A DNA stretch of 64,000 bases from assembly GCF_900110605.1 (NCBI RefSeq), contig NZ_FOFI01000001.1, forward strand, positions 1-64,000, given 5' to 3'. The first letter of the stretch is position 1, and each line of letters opens with the position of its first letter. Of the stretch, positions 52,628-64,000 are shown piece after piece. The position numbers were made by a program, and so were the translations under genes. Source of the stretch: Epilithonimonas lactis (GTDB lineage: Bacteria > Bacteroidota > Bacteroidia > Flavobacteriales > Weeksellaceae). A model generated the notes under the pieces. It saw nothing but the letters and a program-made list of their open reading frames with translations. It searched no databases and was not told the origin of the DNA.

Positions 52628-55600
52628 ATGAGCGAATTCGATAAGATCTTAACGTCCAGAAATATTCAAAAGTATTCTGGAGATCCATTATGGAAATTTC
52701 AGTTGTCAAATAATGAGTTTAGTCAATTGAAAACATCTTTTTCACTCAGTGAAAATAAAAATAAGATAAATCCGGTAGATTGCGCATTGTATTTTGCCGA
52801 ATGGTGGAAGCGTTGCTACAACGGCGGAAAACCAAGCAAGGAAATCATCTTTCAATCATTAGGAATCAACCTCGAATCTGTAATCGACTGCGATGAATTC
52901 TACAAAAAAGCCAAAATAGGCGCAGAAATACTCGGTGTAAAATGGTTGAAGAAGCAAAATATTTTATTTTTCAGAACATTACTTCTGCAGGGTGGACTTC
53001 CAATTTTGCATATTTCCGAAAATCAAGGAAGTTACAAAAATTTCCTTTTGGCAGTGCTAGAAGAGCAACCAGAATCGATTGAAGATTTTATGTTTCAACC
53101 ACAAATTATTAATCTTTTACCCCCTTCCAGCAGAAATGATATTGTTTATGAAAACTGTTTGGAAATTGTAAAATCAATTCTGAATGACGAAACAACTTAC
53201 GATGATCTTCTAAATTCTAATGTTGCAATTAAAAAAATAAACAAGGAGCTAAGGGAAAGAAAAACGCATTTACAAAAAAAGCAACGAGCTTCTAAAATTC
53301 AGAATTACTGGATTCTAAACATTGATCCCAAAAAACTAAAACTAAGTCTACGTCTGGGTCTAGCAGATAGTTACACAAAAGAGGTATTGGAACATATTTT
53401 AGGTTTGGAAATTGTTGAGAAAAGCAATCATTTTTTCATCAATGATCAATTGGTTTGCGTTTTTCAAAAGATGCTAAGCGGAAATTACAAAACAGAGTGG
53501 AACAACCGCCTTGCTCAGGAATGGACAAGGGATACTCTTTTACCAAATTGCTACATAATAGTCAATAATAACAGATTTGAGGTAAAAGATTTTATAACCA
53601 CAGCTCCAGATTTTTCTGAACCTAGTTTGTGGGTGCCATTTTCTGATAATGAATGGCGGCTTATAAAAGGTAACTCTACAAGTAGTGAAATTGCAGCAAT
53701 TTTATCCCCCGAAAGTTGGAAATCAAAACAGGAGCCTGAATTGTTTAATCTATTCGACACAAACTTCAATTGGATAAAATTTGAAGGTCAGACAGAAATA
53801 AGCAATGAGTTTTATACAAGACATTTTATCAGCAATGTATCTTCTTTTGATTGGACAATTGTAAGTCAAATGCCAAAATGGATGTTTAAGGCCAAGATGG
53901 TTGTTGTACAAAATGTACCCAAAATAATTGTTTATAATGATCAAAATGAAGCTTTAAAAAGTAGCGATTATGAAGTTTTTATCAAGCATAAATCATTCGA
54001 AATTTGGAAAACTATCAACGAATTGAATCATCTTCCGCTTGGCTGCATTGATGTGAAAATTGTAAATGACCAAACTACAGCTTATGATTGTTTCTATAAT
54101 ATTGGAAATCTCAGAATAGATTACTCCAATCAGAATATTTCTTCAGCAGAATTATCTTGTTCAAATAACAATTTTGATTTCAAAATTAAAGAAACACCGA
54201 TCTTGAAAGTCTTTGAACAAAGTAAAAATCGTGCGTATAAGCTTTCTGTAGAAACGAAATTTAACAAAATTCCAAACAGCATACTTGCGAGTTTAAGAAT
54301 AGGAAATTCCAAAAGTCTGCATTTTGAGATTGTTTGTCCGTTTACTGGAATTACTTTAATAGATCAAGAAGGGAAAATAATTCTTGAGGAATCACAACTT
54401 ACATTTAATCATTTGCACGGCATCAGGATTTTGAGCGAGAGTGAGGAATCTGTTATTATAAAATTTAAAAATATTCTAAGACCAGAGGTTATAATATCCA
54501 AAGAATTACGGCTAAAAATACAACCTTTGATTTATTTTAAAGATGAACTTCTGCGTCTGTATTTCTTGGCAGATGCTATGAACCACGAAAATATGTTGAG
54601 CATCGAGCTTGAAAAAAATGGCGTCTCTAAACAATATTTTCTGAAAGGCTTTACACACACTTTGAATGTAGAAAATCAATTTCAGGGAAAACTGAACTTG
54701 TGGAATTCCGAAGATGATTTGTCCTTATATGCAGTTCCGCTCAATTGTTCGGCAGAAAATATTAGCCTAATTCCTTTGTTAAAAGAATCGGAAGATTACA
54801 AAATACCGAAAACTAACTTTACAAATCAATACATCATTATTTCTTCTTACGAAAAAAACAGACATCTGATGCCTAGATTTGTGAGCACAGATAATCAATT
54901 CAAAAGTCTCCAAAAGAATGAAAGAATTGAGTTGTACCATCATAAGCTTGAAACTTCTGACTTCAAATCTGAAATTTGGAAAGAGATATTGGCTTATTTC
55001 AATATCTGTATCAATCAAAATATTCCATTTTCAACTTTCGATCAGTTGAGAGCTGTTTCTCGGAGTTCAGCTGTCGCATCGAGAGCGTTTTTCTTTTTAG
55101 GAATTAATCAAATTAACACAGATGAATTTATACAGAAAATGATTCCAGAATTAGAAACAGATTTGGGATTTTGCTTCCACTGGATTAGAAAAGATGATTG
55201 GCACGATGCAATTAATGAAGTTGCTCAATTTATCGGAGAAGAATATTTCAGAAATGTGATTGCATTATTTTCGAATTATATGAATGAAAATGACTTGGGC
55301 GAGATGATTCAATTTTTGAATGGTCAAAGAATTTTTACAGATAAAGTTTATAATCCTTTCATTAATCAAATAAGATCTGATTTAGGAGAGCGTGTTTTGA
55401 AAGAATTACCAGATATGAAACCTAATGTAAATGATTATTATAATATTCCAAACAATGAGTATGGTAAGTTTTTTCTGCTGATCAAAGCACCAATTGCCGT
55501 GGCAGAATCTATAAAAAATGTCCAGAAAGAATTTCCTATTTGGGGCGGAAATGATTTTCGGGAGCAGATTAGGAGGAATATTCAGTACGCGCAGTATCTA

Positions 55601-55651
55601 TCTCCAGAATTTTACAACAGAATAATTTTACAAGTATTATCGCAAAACTAA
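52628..55651 (+). CDS. Large DruH-like defence protein
   Basis: A 1007-residue protein without a domain I recognise from motifs. It has no transmembrane helices or signal peptide and is rich in Asn, Ile, Lys and Glu. It sits directly before a DruE-type helicase (4-base gap), the arrangement of type III Druantia, where DruH is a large unknown protein. The assignment rests on position and size. The ORF reads cleanly from ATG at 52628 with the WYL regulator upstream. Confidence 0.6.
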   Translation: MSEFDKILTSRNIQKYSGDPLWKFQLSNNEFSQLKTSFSLSENKNKINPVDCALYFAEWWKRCYNGGKPSKEIIFQSLGINLESVIDCDEFYKKAKIGAEILGVKWLKKQNILFFRTLLLQGGLPILHISENQGSYKNFLLAVLEEQPESIEDFMFQPQIINLLPPSSRNDIVYENCLEIVKSILNDETTYDDLLNSNVAIKKINKELRERKTHLQKKQRASKIQNYWILNIDPKKLKLSLRLGLADSYTKEVLEHILGLEIVEKSNHFFINDQLVCVFQKMLSGNYKTEWNNRLAQEWTRDTLLPNCYIIVNNNRFEVKDFITTAPDFSEPSLWVPFSDNEWRLIKGNSTSSEIAAILSPESWKSKQEPELFNLFDTNFNWIKFEGQTEISNEFYTRHFISNVSSFDWTIVSQMPKWMFKAKMVVVQNVPKIIVYNDQNEALKSSDYEVFIKHKSFEIWKTINELNHLPLGCIDVKIVNDQTTAYDCFYNIGNLRIDYSNQNISSAELSCSNNNFDFKIKETPILKVFEQSKNRAYKLSVETKFNKIPNSILASLRIGNSKSLHFEIVCPFTGITLIDQEGKIILEESQLTFNHLHGIRILSESEESVIIKFKNILRPEVIISKELRLKIQPLIYFKDELLRLYFLADAMNHENMLSIELEKNGVSKQYFLKGFTHTLNVENQFQGKLNLWNSEDDLSLYAVPLNCSAENISLIPLLKESEDYKIPKTNFTNQYIIISSYEKNRHLMPRFVSTDNQFKSLQKNERIELYHHKLETSDFKSEIWKEILAYFNICINQNIPFSTFDQLRAVSRSSAVASRAFFFLGINQINTDEFIQKMIPELETDLGFCFHWIRKDDWHDAINEVAQFIGEEYFRNVIALFSNYMNENDLGEMIQFLNGQRIFTDKVYNPFINQIRSDLGERVLKELPDMKPNVNDYYNIPNNEYGKFFLLIKAPIAVAESIKNVQKEFPIWGGNDFREQIRRNIQYAQYLSPEFYNRIILQVLSQN

Positions 55652-55655
55652 AACT

Positions 55656-58600
55656 ATGAACTTCAAAAATTTTTACACAAAAGCAGAAAACCGTTTGACG
55701 GATGCAATCCTTTCTCTTTGGGCAACTGGGGACAAAGAAATGCAGGATTATTTTAAATCCATTTTATCCCAAGAACCAATAATGGCAGATGCGGTTTTCC
55801 AAGCAATGTTTCCTTGGGAGCAGTCTCATATAGATTTTCAAAATACCAATTTCTTATATGGTACCAATTTTATAAAATCTTTGGATTCAATTAGAAATCC
55901 CGAATTTCAGTTCCCTAAAGACAGATTCCCGTACAAGCACCAGATAGAAAGCTGGCAATCTTTGTTGCTAGACAAAAAGTCTATAGCTGTGACTACAGGA
56001 ACAGGATCTGGAAAAACAGAATGCTTTATGTTGCCCGTTTTGCAGGATATATATGAAAATAACCGAGATCAGGAAGGCGTCAATGCTATTTTCCTTTATC
56101 CTTTGAATGCGCTTATTGCAAGCCAGCAAAAGAGAATGCACGCTTGGTGTAACGCTTTGGGCGGAATCAATTATGCCTTGCTTACAGGAAGTACAGCCAA
56201 TCGAGAGTCAAGTATTGAAAAGAAAGACAGCGCAATGCCTCAGCTTATTTCCAGAGAACAAATTAGAAATTCGCCACCACAGATTTTATTCACAAATCCT
56301 ACAATGCTGGAATATATGCTGGTACGTAATGCCGATGTGCCAATTATCGAGAAATCTGAAGGTAAATTAAGATGGATTCTTTTGGATGAAGCGCATACCT
56401 TGACGGGATCCAAAGCGGCTGAAATGGCTTTGTTGATCAGAAGAGTTATTTCAGCTTTCAAAGTTAATATTAAGGATGTTCGTTTTGCCATTACTTCTGC
56501 AACAGTCGGAAATGGAAATTCTGACATTTTAAAGAAATTTATGTCCAATTTATGCGGTATCTCAGAAGATCAGATTCAAGTGATCACTGGCTCTAGAGTA
56601 AATGACTTTCCGGATACAGATATTCCAAATATTTCTGAAATATTGAACAAAACTCAAATTAAAAATTTGAGAAACCTTTTATTGAATACTTCAGGATTGA
56701 CCAATTCAGAAATTGGAAATCGTTTAGGTCTTCAAAGTAGAGCAGATCAGATTGAAGCGATGGACATTCTTGCGGATCAAAAAATAAATGGTAAAAACCT
56801 TCTGCCATTGCGAGGTCATTTTTTTACAAGAGGAATTGGTGGTGTTTATGTTTGCACCAATAACAATTGTACAGAACCGGATATTCCCATAAAAGCTTTG
56901 GGCAGAATGACAACCGTAGCAGAAACACATTGCAATTGTGGCTTTCCAATGCTGGAATTAATTGCCTGCAACAGCTGTGGTAATATGATGCTGGAAGGAG
57001 AACTGAAAAACAGTGTTGTCTCTCAAAAAGCAAGCAGCGGATACGAAGCTTTTCAGATTGATGGGGAGAATGAAGATGAAACTTCAAATAACAATTCTTC
57101 TAAAACTGTAAGGTTTATAAAAAATAATAGCAGAGAAAGATTGGTTAATAGAAACTTGATACAATGTTCAATTAATCAGGAAGGAAAGATAATCTATGAA
57201 AATGAAAATCTCTTAAAAATTGATGACTTCAAATGCCCACATTGCGGTAATCAAACTGAAAATTCAATTCATTTCAGGATTTCTTCTGCATTTACCAATC
57301 GGATTCTTTCGGATATTGTTTTAGATCAAACGCAGCCTGCTTCAAGTTTAACAAATAAAACTCTTTACAACGGCAGAAAATACATTTCGTTTACAGACAG
57401 CCGACAAGGGACTGCAAAAATTTCTGCCTTGATTAATATCGATGCGGAAACAGATTGGATCAGGTATCAAGTTTATCATTTGATGATTAGAAAACTTGCG
57501 CAGCAGACAAATAGATTTTCTAATGATCAGCTCCTGCAAGAAAGGGCGTACATAACAGGACAATTGGAAACTGATATTCCTCCTTTTTTAATAGCCGGAT
57601 TGGGAGCCAGATTATCTGAAATAGAGAATTTATTATCGAATGAAAATAACGTGAATCATTCATTGACCCGAACGAAATGGCAGGATATCATCGATAAAAT
57701 GATGACAGAAAACGGATTCAAAACATTGTTTATAAAGGCTGCAAAAGGAAAAGATTTTGAATTGGATGGTAAAATATATGCCAAAGGTTTGTTGTACAGT
57801 CAGTTTGCAAGAAGAATCGGTAGGGAAAGATCATTAGAGAATCTTGGATTGGTCAATATTGTTTATCCGGAATTGGATTCTGTCATTTTACCAGAGGAAG
57901 CATCGTTGCTGAACATCAATCTGCAAGAATGGAAAACTTTACTCAAAATTGCGGCGGATTATGTTATTCGTGATGGTTTCAACTTTACTTTTGATGACAG
58001 GATGCGTCTATTTAATTCAAAATTATACCATCCTAAATTAATCTACCCAAGCGCATCCGCGCAGAAGAATAGCTGGAAATTATATAAAGCAGATTCAAAA
58101 ACGCAACCAAGATTTGTCCTATTGATTTGCGCTGGTTTAGGATGGTACAACCCTGAAGATATTGATGCGGTAAGAGAAAGTCAGCTAAATCATTTACTAG
58201 AAAAAATCTGGAAAACCTTGCAGGAAAAGATTCTTACCAAAGATGGAGACGGTTATAAGCTGGATTTTTTTACCCATACGCAACTTGAGATTGCTGGCAA
58301 AGAAGTTCTTTGCCCTGTCACAAACAGGCTTTTAGATAATACTTTTAGAGATTATACACCTTGGATAAAAGGTTCGCTGAGCGAAGAAAATATTCAGAAT
58401 TACAAAATCCAAAGTCAGACAGATATTCAGATGCCTATTTATCCGTATCCATTTCATTTGTCAGATCAGAATGAAGATTTACACGATGATATTATTAATA
58501 GTTGGATTGAAGAAAATAGGCTAGAAGCCAGAAACAAAGGTTTGTGGAATGATTTGCACGAGAGGATATTTGATAAGGAAAAACTATATCTAGCAGGAGA

Positions 58601-61508
58601 ACATTCTGCACAGCAGAAAAAATCCCGATTGGTAGAGTTGGAAGACCAGTTTGAAAAGGGAGAGATCAATGTTCTGAGCTGTTCCACAACTATGGAAATG
58701 GGAGTTGATATTGGCGGAATCTCGGCGGTTGTGATGAGCAATGTTCCTCCAATGCCGGCCAACTATTTGCAAAGAGCCGGACGAGCCGGGCGGCGCGCAG
58801 AAAACAAATCATTGGCGCTCACTTTTTGCGCACCCAATCCAATTGGTCTGAGAACGATGGCTCAGCCAAAATGGGCTTTGGAGCATCCCATCGCTCCACC
58901 TATTTTGAAATTTGACAGCAAGAATATTGTTTTGAGACACACCAATTCATTGTTATTTGGGCTCTTCATCCGAAACAATGCGAACAGAGGATTGAACATC
59001 AAAGAAAATATAGAAAAATTCTTTCTGGGAGAGCAACCCAATCTTGGACAGAACTTTTTGAATTGGCTGTCTGATCTTTCTGTTGATAATTACAAAGATG
59101 ACCTCGTATATCTGATAAAAGGAACATCACTTGAAAATACAGATCCCATCCAGTTGAAGTTCTCTGTTTACGATAATTTTATGAAAACCGCAAGAGGGGT
59201 TACAGGACAGTTTACAAGCTTTGAAGAAAAGCTTAGAATCTTGTTGGAAACTGATGGAGAAAATAGTGCAGCCTATAAAGCCATAAAGTACCGCAAAAGC
59301 CAGTTTCTGAAAAAACATATTCTTACCTACCTAGCAGAAAATGGGTTTTTACCAAATGCTGGTTTACCAACTGGCATCGTAGATTTTGAAAAAACAGTTT
59401 ATGATGACATTAAAAATGATAACTCGAAAGTAACAGAAAATCCAAGTTATCCGCTTACTAGTGCATTGACGGAGTTTGCGCCCGGCAACAGCGTGTTGAT
59501 AGACGGACTCAGCTATATGTCTGCCGGAATCATAATGAAGAATAATTGGGGACAAGAGGGAGAACGAAATGCAGTACAGGCTTGCAAAAATTGTGGCTAC
59601 CAAAGAATCATTTCCTTAAGTAATCAATTAAATGATAATTGCGATCATTGCTACGCTACAGATTCATTAATTGGTATCGACCTTGGAGAATATCGTGGAA
59701 AGCTGACAGAATTGGTGGAGCCTGTGGGATTTGCAGTCGATCTTTTCAAAAAACCTACGCGCGTGATCTCGGAAAAATCTAAACCACAATATTTAGAGCC
59801 ACTGCTGTTGAATATCAAGCCTTGGAATCAGGATCAAAGCAGTATTGTAGATGTACGTTCTACAGATGATGACAGATCAGAAATCTTGTTTTACAATATG
59901 GGAGATGGAGAAGGTTACAGCCTTTGTACCAGTTGCGGTAGGGTAGAAACTGCTAGTGATAAGTTAGTTGGTCACAGCAGACTGCGTGGTGGTAAAAATA
60001 ACGATGGCGAAAGTTTTTGCGATGGGAAGTCAAAAGACCACATCATTTTAGGAGCCAGATTCAAAACAGATTTTACAGAAATTCGCCTTTTGAATAGAGA
60101 AGGACAAAGAGTAAATGACAAGACGTTGATGTACACTTTGGGAGTCGTCTTCACAAAATCTTTGGCAGAATTTCTTGCCATAGAAGAAAGTGAATTAGGA
60201 TTCGGAATCAAAACTTACAGCGGCTATCAAACCATTTTTATCTACGACACAGCAAAAGGTGGAGCAGGCTATTCTTCTCAGTTTTCTATGTACACCAAAG
60301 AAGTACTCACGAAAGCTTACCAGGCTTTGGGTTGTGATTGTAACAAAGCCTGCACAAAATGTTTGATAGACAGATCTTCCCAATGGCATTTGGAAGATTT
60401 GGATAGAAATGTTGCCCGTGACTGGCTTCGGTTTGCTAATGAAAATCAGGTGCCGAAAAATTTACAAAATACAGGACTTTCTATTTCCAATATTTTTGGA
60501 ACATTGACTAATGAAGTCATCAGCCTGCAATACCATCAGGGCGTGAAAGAGATCAACATCCATATCAACAACCAAGTTTCTAGTTGGGATATTGATAAAT
60601 TATACGATCTGGAAGAATTCAAGAGAAACAGAATCAAAATAAATCTGATTATAGAAGGCAGTTTAGACTGCAATAACCATCAGGAAAAACTCTCTATCCA
60701 CAAGCTGGAAGTAGGATATCAATTAAAAAAAGGAATCGAAGACAAAATAGCAGATTATCCTGTTCACTTTTCTGTAATATTGAATGACAATCAGTCGATT
60801 TCTTATATTGCTGAAGCTGATTATCCTTTCTTGGTAGGCGATATTTTGAAAAGTAGAAGCATTACATATTATAAAGTGGGAGGTCAGCAGTTAGCGAATT
60901 ATGCAGACTGTATATTGCCTACTTTCACTGCCAATATCTTTGAAGCAAGAGTGGGATCATTGCCTTTTAATTCCGATAGCAATGATCTTGTATTAGCAAT
61001 GTTTAATAATCTTGAAAACAAAGAGGATTTGATGGACAAAATAAAGAACAGAAACTTTTCTGTAGATTATTTTGATAAGTACAATCAGTCTGAATTTTCT
61101 ATGCGGTTAGTCTTGCAGTTCATAGATCAGATTAAAACGATTTGTGAGATCAAAATTGATGATTTCAAAATTCATTTATCCGAGAACGATTTTAGAAGTA
61201 ACAGAGAACCATATTACATTATAGATAATTACAAAACTATTGTCGATTATGAAAATCATTTACAGCACATCTCGCAAGACTTTGACTTTAATATAGATCT
61301 GGTAAATGAAAATCGTTTGCCTCATTACAGATTTTTCCAATTTAAGAATGATGAGGTGTCTTTTAGCATAAGGATAGACGGTGGAATTTCCCACGGTCTG
61401 AAACCTATAAGTTTTCTGAAATCTGAAGATATGGAATTGGAAAACCTTGTTTTTAAGATCAAAAAAGACATTACTCACGATATCATTTACACCATAAATA
61501 TTGGATAA
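55656..61508 (+). CDS. DruE-type DEAD/DEAH helicase with DUF1998
   Basis: A 1950-residue SF2 helicase. Walker [12 protein letters not shown] lies at about 113-123 and DEAH in [10 protein letters not shown] at about 241-250. The C-terminal helicase half has [15 protein letters not shown] (about 1008) and [15 protein letters not shown] (about 1037). Several zinc-ribbon-like cysteine groups lie in the middle (CNSCG, CPHCGNQ). DUF1998 follows with [15 protein letters not shown] at about 1560. Size, order and the partner upstream match DruE of Druantia, an anti-phage system with DNA-targeting helicase. A dyad and promoter-like box follow the stop. Confidence 0.85.
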   Translation: MNFKNFYTKAENRLTDAILSLWATGDKEMQDYFKSILSQEPIMADAVFQAMFPWEQSHIDFQNTNFLYGTNFIKSLDSIRNPEFQFPKDRFPYKHQIESWQSLLLDKKSIAVTTGTGSGKTECFMLPVLQDIYENNRDQEGVNAIFLYPLNALIASQQKRMHAWCNALGGINYALLTGSTANRESSIEKKDSAMPQLISREQIRNSPPQILFTNPTMLEYMLVRNADVPIIEKSEGKLRWILLDEAHTLTGSKAAEMALLIRRVISAFKVNIKDVRFAITSATVGNGNSDILKKFMSNLCGISEDQIQVITGSRVNDFPDTDIPNISEILNKTQIKNLRNLLLNTSGLTNSEIGNRLGLQSRADQIEAMDILADQKINGKNLLPLRGHFFTRGIGGVYVCTNNNCTEPDIPIKALGRMTTVAETHCNCGFPMLELIACNSCGNMMLEGELKNSVVSQKASSGYEAFQIDGENEDETSNNNSSKTVRFIKNNSRERLVNRNLIQCSINQEGKIIYENENLLKIDDFKCPHCGNQTENSIHFRISSAFTNRILSDIVLDQTQPASSLTNKTLYNGRKYISFTDSRQGTAKISALINIDAETDWIRYQVYHLMIRKLAQQTNRFSNDQLLQERAYITGQLETDIPPFLIAGLGARLSEIENLLSNENNVNHSLTRTKWQDIIDKMMTENGFKTLFIKAAKGKDFELDGKIYAKGLLYSQFARRIGRERSLENLGLVNIVYPELDSVILPEEASLLNINLQEWKTLLKIAADYVIRDGFNFTFDDRMRLFNSKLYHPKLIYPSASAQKNSWKLYKADSKTQPRFVLLICAGLGWYNPEDIDAVRESQLNHLLEKIWKTLQEKILTKDGDGYKLDFFTHTQLEIAGKEVLCPVTNRLLDNTFRDYTPWIKGSLSEENIQNYKIQSQTDIQMPIYPYPFHLSDQNEDLHDDIINSWIEENRLEARNKGLWNDLHERIFDKEKLYLAGEHSAQQKKSRLVELEDQFEKGEINVLSCSTTMEMGVDIGGISAVVMSNVPPMPANYLQRAGRAGRRAENKSLALTFCAPNPIGLRTMAQPKWALEHPIAPPILKFDSKNIVLRHTNSLLFGLFIRNNANRGLNIKENIEKFFLGEQPNLGQNFLNWLSDLSVDNYKDDLVYLIKGTSLENTDPIQLKFSVYDNFMKTARGVTGQFTSFEEKLRILLETDGENSAAYKAIKYRKSQFLKKHILTYLAENGFLPNAGLPTGIVDFEKTVYDDIKNDNSKVTENPSYPLTSALTEFAPGNSVLIDGLSYMSAGIIMKNNWGQEGERNAVQACKNCGYQRIISLSNQLNDNCDHCYATDSLIGIDLGEYRGKLTELVEPVGFAVDLFKKPTRVISEKSKPQYLEPLLLNIKPWNQDQSSIVDVRSTDDDRSEILFYNMGDGEGYSLCTSCGRVETASDKLVGHSRLRGGKNNDGESFCDGKSKDHIILGARFKTDFTEIRLLNREGQRVNDKTLMYTLGVVFTKSLAEFLAIEESELGFGIKTYSGYQTIFIYDTAKGGAGYSSQFSMYTKEVLTKAYQALGCDCNKACTKCLIDRSSQWHLEDLDRNVARDWLRFANENQVPKNLQNTGLSISNIFGTLTNEVISLQYHQGVKEINIHINNQVSSWDIDKLYDLEEFKRNRIKINLIIEGSLDCNNHQEKLSIHKLEVGYQLKKGIEDKIADYPVHFSVILNDNQSISYIAEADYPFLVGDILKSRSITYYKVGGQQLANYADCILPTFTANIFEARVGSLPFNSDSNDLVLAMFNNLENKEDLMDKIKNRNFSVDYFDKYNQSEFSMRLVLQFIDQIKTICEIKIDDFKIHLSENDFRSNREPYYIIDNYKTIVDYENHLQHISQDFDFNIDLVNENRLPHYRFFQFKNDEVSFSIRIDGGISHGLKPISFLKSEDMELENLVFKIKKDITHDIIYTINIG

Positions 61509-61523
61509 TTTTTTAATAATAGT

Positions 61524-61563
61524 CAACTATGCAGTTTTATTGCATAGTTGGATTTTACTTTTG
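61524..61563 (+). promoter_or_regulatory. Dyad and promoter of the DUF2130 gene
   Basis: CAACTATGCA (61524-61533) and TGCATAGTTG (61541-61550) are perfect complements. A TACTTTTG at 61556-61563 fits the TAnnTTTG -7 box, 27 bases before the ATG, so the dyad lies over the -33 region and is placed like an operator. It could also form a terminator hairpin for the helicase gene. Confidence 0.5.
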
Positions 61564-61589
61564 CTTCATTAATGTAAAAAGTAAATATA

Positions 61590-62836
61590 ATGAAAAATTC
61601 AACTACAATCCCTTGCCCGCATTGCGGAGAATCTATTGATGTAAATGATGTACTTAAACACCAAATTGAAGACAGCATCAGACACGAATTTCAGGAGAAA
61701 GCTAAGCGGAAGGAAGAAAAAGATGCAATTGAGAAAGAGAAATTTGAGAAAGAGAAACTTGAGTTCGAAAAAAAGAAAAAGGAAGAAAATGAACTCTTCA
61801 CAGAACGATTAGAAAAAGCTAAAAAGCAGTCTGAGAAAGAGATTTCGGAAAAACTGAAAAAGTCTATTGAAGAAGAAAACAGAGAAAGCATTGATCTGCT
61901 TCAAAAAGAACTTGCTGAAAAATCAGAAAAAGTGAAGGCTCTTAATAAATTGGAAGCTCAAATTTCAACACTCGTAAGAGAAAAATCTGAAATGAGAGAT
62001 GCCATCAAAGCAGAAACTGAAAAAGAACTGAACGTCAAAATTTGTGAAGAAAAAGAAAGAATAAGAAAGCAACTGGAAGACGATAATGAACTAAAACTGG
62101 CGACACTCAGAAAACAGTTGGAAGATCAAAAGAAACTCACCGAAGAAATGAAACGCAAACAGGAACAAGGCTCTATGCAGTTGCAGGGAGAAGTTTTGGA
62201 GTTGGCTTTGGAAGATTTTCTTCAGGAAAACTTCAGATGGGACAAGATTGATGAAGTGCAGAAAGGAACTTTAGGAGCAGATGTTTTGCAGACGGTAAAT
62301 AACGATATGCTTCAAAATTGCGGTAAGATTATTTACGAAACCAAGCGGACCAAGAATTTTGACCAAAAATGGCTTGATAAATTAAAACAGGATCAGCTGA
62401 ATGCCAAAGCCGAAATCGCAGTTCTTGTTACGGAGACATTACCCAAAAACATTGAAAAATTTGATGTAGTTAATGGAATTTGGGTTTGTTCTTATCAGGA
62501 AGTAAAATCTTTGGTAGTTGTTCTTCGCCAGATTTTAATAGAAACACAAAAAATAAAAATAGCCAACGAAAACCGAGGCGACAAAATGGAAATCTTGTAC
62601 AGCTATTTCACAAGTGGAGAGTTTTCTCAAAAAACAAAACGAATTCTAGAAATATACGATGGTATGCTTACACAACTCGATGCAGAAAAAAAGTAACCCA
62701 AAAACTTTGGGCAAAACGCGAAAAAGACATTAGTATTATGAAAGAAAATCTATCCATCGTTTCTGGCGATATTGCGGGAATCACCGGCAAAGAAGTTAAT
62801 CTTTTAGAAGAGTATGATTCCTTACTGCTGAAATAA
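61590..62836 (+). CDS. DUF2130 protein, interrupted by a possible -1 frameshift
   Basis: A DUF2130 protein. The N-terminus has CPHCGESIDV and is followed by a long charged coiled coil (about 30-200), then the conserved nuclease-like domain (ALEDFLQENFRWDKIDEVQ, GADVLQTVN, IIYETKRTKNFDQKW). The in-frame stop falls at residue 368, TAA at 62694-62696. The tail VTQKLWAKREKDISIMKENL, typical of the family end, continues in the -1 frame from 62693 to a stop at 62834-62836 (47 codons). The junction is A-AAA-AAG immediately before the stop, a known slippery heptamer. Either programmed frameshifting gives a 415-residue form, or this is a mutation or homopolymer error. Confidence 0.8.
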
Positions 62837-62878
62837 AAATCTGAAAAAATTTCGTCAGCTTAAAGACAAATTATAAGA

Positions 62879-62917
62879 ACAGCTTTTCATTACAACTTTT
62901 GTTGGAAGGCTGTTTCT
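62879..62917 (+). terminator. Probable terminator after the DUF2130 gene
   Basis: AACAGCTT (62879-) pairs with AAGGCTGTT around a 20-base loop, followed by TTTCTT. The stem is imperfect. The rest of the 62837-62951 gap has no gene; TTATTTTTAC near 62921 may be a promoter remnant for hsdM. Confidence 0.5.
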
Positions 62918-62951
62918 TAATCCTTATTTTTACCCATTACAACTATAATAA

Positions 62952-64000
62952 ATGATTACAGGAGAATTAAAATCCCAAATAGACCAAATATGGAACATCT
63001 TCTGGACAGGAGGTGAACCGAACACAATAACCATTGTAGAGCAGCTTACCTATCTTATCTTCATCAAAGATCTTGATGAAAAGGAAATCAGAAATGAGCT
63101 TAAAGCAAAACGTGGTTTTACTTATACACCCATTTTCACAGAAGACCAGCAGAATTTCCGTTGGAAAAACCTTAAGGAAATGGATGTCAACGCAAGACAT
63201 CAGATTTTCTCTAATACTGTTGACGGAATTTTCCCGTTCATCCGTTCATTAGGAAAAGAAACCAGCCTTTTTGCAACACACATGAAAGGCGCAACATTCG
63301 GAATCTCAAAACCTTCCGTTTTGGATCAAGTGATAGAAAAGCTTGATAATATTGACATGACCCATCAAGATACTAAGGGAGATATTTATGAATATATGTT
63401 ATCTAAGCTTGAAGGTGGCGGTACTGCGGGTCAATTCCGTACTCCAAGACACATTATAAAAATGATGGTAGAGCTGATGCAGCCTACTTTGGAGGATACC
63501 ATTTCCGATCCTTCCGTGGGAACTGCTGGTTTTTTGGTTGGCGCAAAAGAATATATTGACAAGCACAACGATGTTACTTTGCTAGACAAATATGCTGATC
63601 ACATCAACCGAAAAATGTTTAATGGGACAGAGTTTTCATCTACTATGTTGCGTATCGCCTCTATGAATCTTTATTTGCACGGTGTGGAAGAACCCAACAT
63701 CATTGATGTAGATGCCGTTTCAAAAGACAATACCATTGCCAACGAACATACTTTGATTTTAGCCAATCCACCTTTTAAAGGAACGATTGACAAAGAAAGT
63801 ATTGCTCCTGGACTGAAAAACGTAACCGATACTTCTAAAACCGAATTGTTATTTTTAGCACTAATGCTTCGTCAGCTGAAAACTGGTGGCCGTGCTGCGG
63901 TAATTGTTCCCGACGGCGTACTCTTCGGAAGCGGGAAAGCCTACAAAAGCATTCGTGAAGAAATTATTGCCAACAACAAATTAGAAGCCGTGATTTCCAT
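62952..64000 (+). CDS. hsdM: Type I restriction-modification methyltransferase HsdM (partial)
   Basis: The first 349 codons of a type I methylase M subunit; the gene runs off the window end. The N-terminal HsdM_N domain includes LTYLIFIKDLDEKE. The methylase core has motif I as DPSVGTAGFLV at about 186-196 (the usual form is DPxCGTGGFL) and motif IV as LANPPFKGT at about 270-278, which methylates adenine. The S and R subunits should follow beyond the window. The ATG at 62952 is chosen as the first in frame with MITGELKSQIDQIW. Confidence 0.92.
   Translation, partial: MITGELKSQIDQIWNIFWTGGEPNTITIVEQLTYLIFIKDLDEKEIRNELKAKRGFTYTPIFTEDQQNFRWKNLKEMDVNARHQIFSNTVDGIFPFIRSLGKETSLFATHMKGATFGISKPSVLDQVIEKLDNIDMTHQDTKGDIYEYMLSKLEGGGTAGQFRTPRHIIKMMVELMQPTLEDTISDPSVGTAGFLVGAKEYIDKHNDVTLLDKYADHINRKMFNGTEFSSTMLRIASMNLYLHGVEEPNIIDVDAVSKDNTIANEHTLILANPPFKGTIDKESIAPGLKNVTDTSKTELLFLALMLRQLKTGGRAAVIVPDGVLFGSGKAYKSIREEIIANNKLEAVIS

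Larger units (their letters stand above)
39199..64000 (+). mobile_element. Integrated mobilizable element with defence cargo
   Basis: Downstream of dnaK the gene content changes to excisionase-like regulator, tyrosine integrase, helicase, iterons, primase, oriT candidate, relaxase and cargo (Fic, sigma/Cas12f-like, Druantia-like, type I RM). All backbone genes run rightward. The left edge lies somewhere between the dnaK terminator and the regulator at 39329; I could not define the att site, and no tRNA is at the junction. The right edge is beyond the window. It has mobilization genes but no conjugation genes here, so it is best called an integrative mobilizable element. Confidence 0.75.

Noticed and set aside
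60045-60060. CACATCATT match of the first guide candidate inside the DruE-like gene
   Set aside because: Only nine bases match before it diverges, too short to be a target.
62480-62836. Separate 118-codon gene after DUF2130
   Set aside because: Only its last 47 codons look like protein, and they are the -1 frame tail of the DUF2130 protein.

Overview
The window looks like chromosome of a Bacteroidota flavobacterium, most like Chryseobacterium/Epilithonimonas (Weeksellaceae). Signs are a long NusB with an N-terminal extension, ribosomal protein THX, DUF2480 and DUF937 proteins, type IX secretion (T9SS) C-terminal sorting domains, LytTR two-component genes, and promoters of the Bacteroidota TTTG / TAnnTTTG type. 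Genus is an inference.

Positions 1 to about 39,180 are ordinary core genome. It opens with the end of an rRNA operon (5S rRNA) and the RNase P RNA. Then come an ECF sigma factor with a membrane partner, nusB-DUF1573-yajC, two thioredoxin-fold genes, aroC, envelope and acyltransferase genes, recQ, a LytS/LytTR pair, a decayed-looking HigBA pair, aspS, THX, lpxB, comEC, an NfeD-like/flotillin pair, a large T9SS-sorted protein, ppk1-ppx, a secreted M43 protease and dnaK. At least four intergenic copies of a hairpin-forming repeat lie between these genes.

From about 39.2 kb to the end is an integrated mobilizable element inserted after the dnaK terminator. It carries an excisionase-like regulator and tyrosine integrase, a replication module (SF3-type helicase, iteron-like TTGTTGA cluster, Toprim primase), a mobilization module (candidate oriT, RHH protein, relaxase, membrane/coiled-coil protein) and an autoregulated Fic gene. 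Its cargo follows. The right end lies beyond the window.

The most interesting locus is 48.7-50.9 kb. An ECF-like sigma factor with an extra C-terminal helical domain is followed one base later by a 364-residue Cas12f/TnpB-like protein. The RuvC Asp and Glu of that protein are replaced (Tyr227, Lys322), and it ends before the zinc finger and third RuvC motif. Two candidate guide RNAs flank the pair: one on the + strand upstream of the sigma gene (about 50,755-50,849), one on the - strand just after the Cas12f-like gene (about 48,791-48,725). The simplest model is RNA-guided recruitment of a sigma factor, and hence RNA polymerase, to a DNA target: RNA-guided transcription. No target was found in the window.

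Next comes a defence island: an XRE regulator with a palindromic operator, a WYL regulator, a 1007-aa/1950-aa pair resembling type III Druantia (DruH/DruE), a DUF2130 gene interrupted at a dnaX-type slippery heptamer, and the start of a type I restriction-modification hsdM gene that runs off the end.
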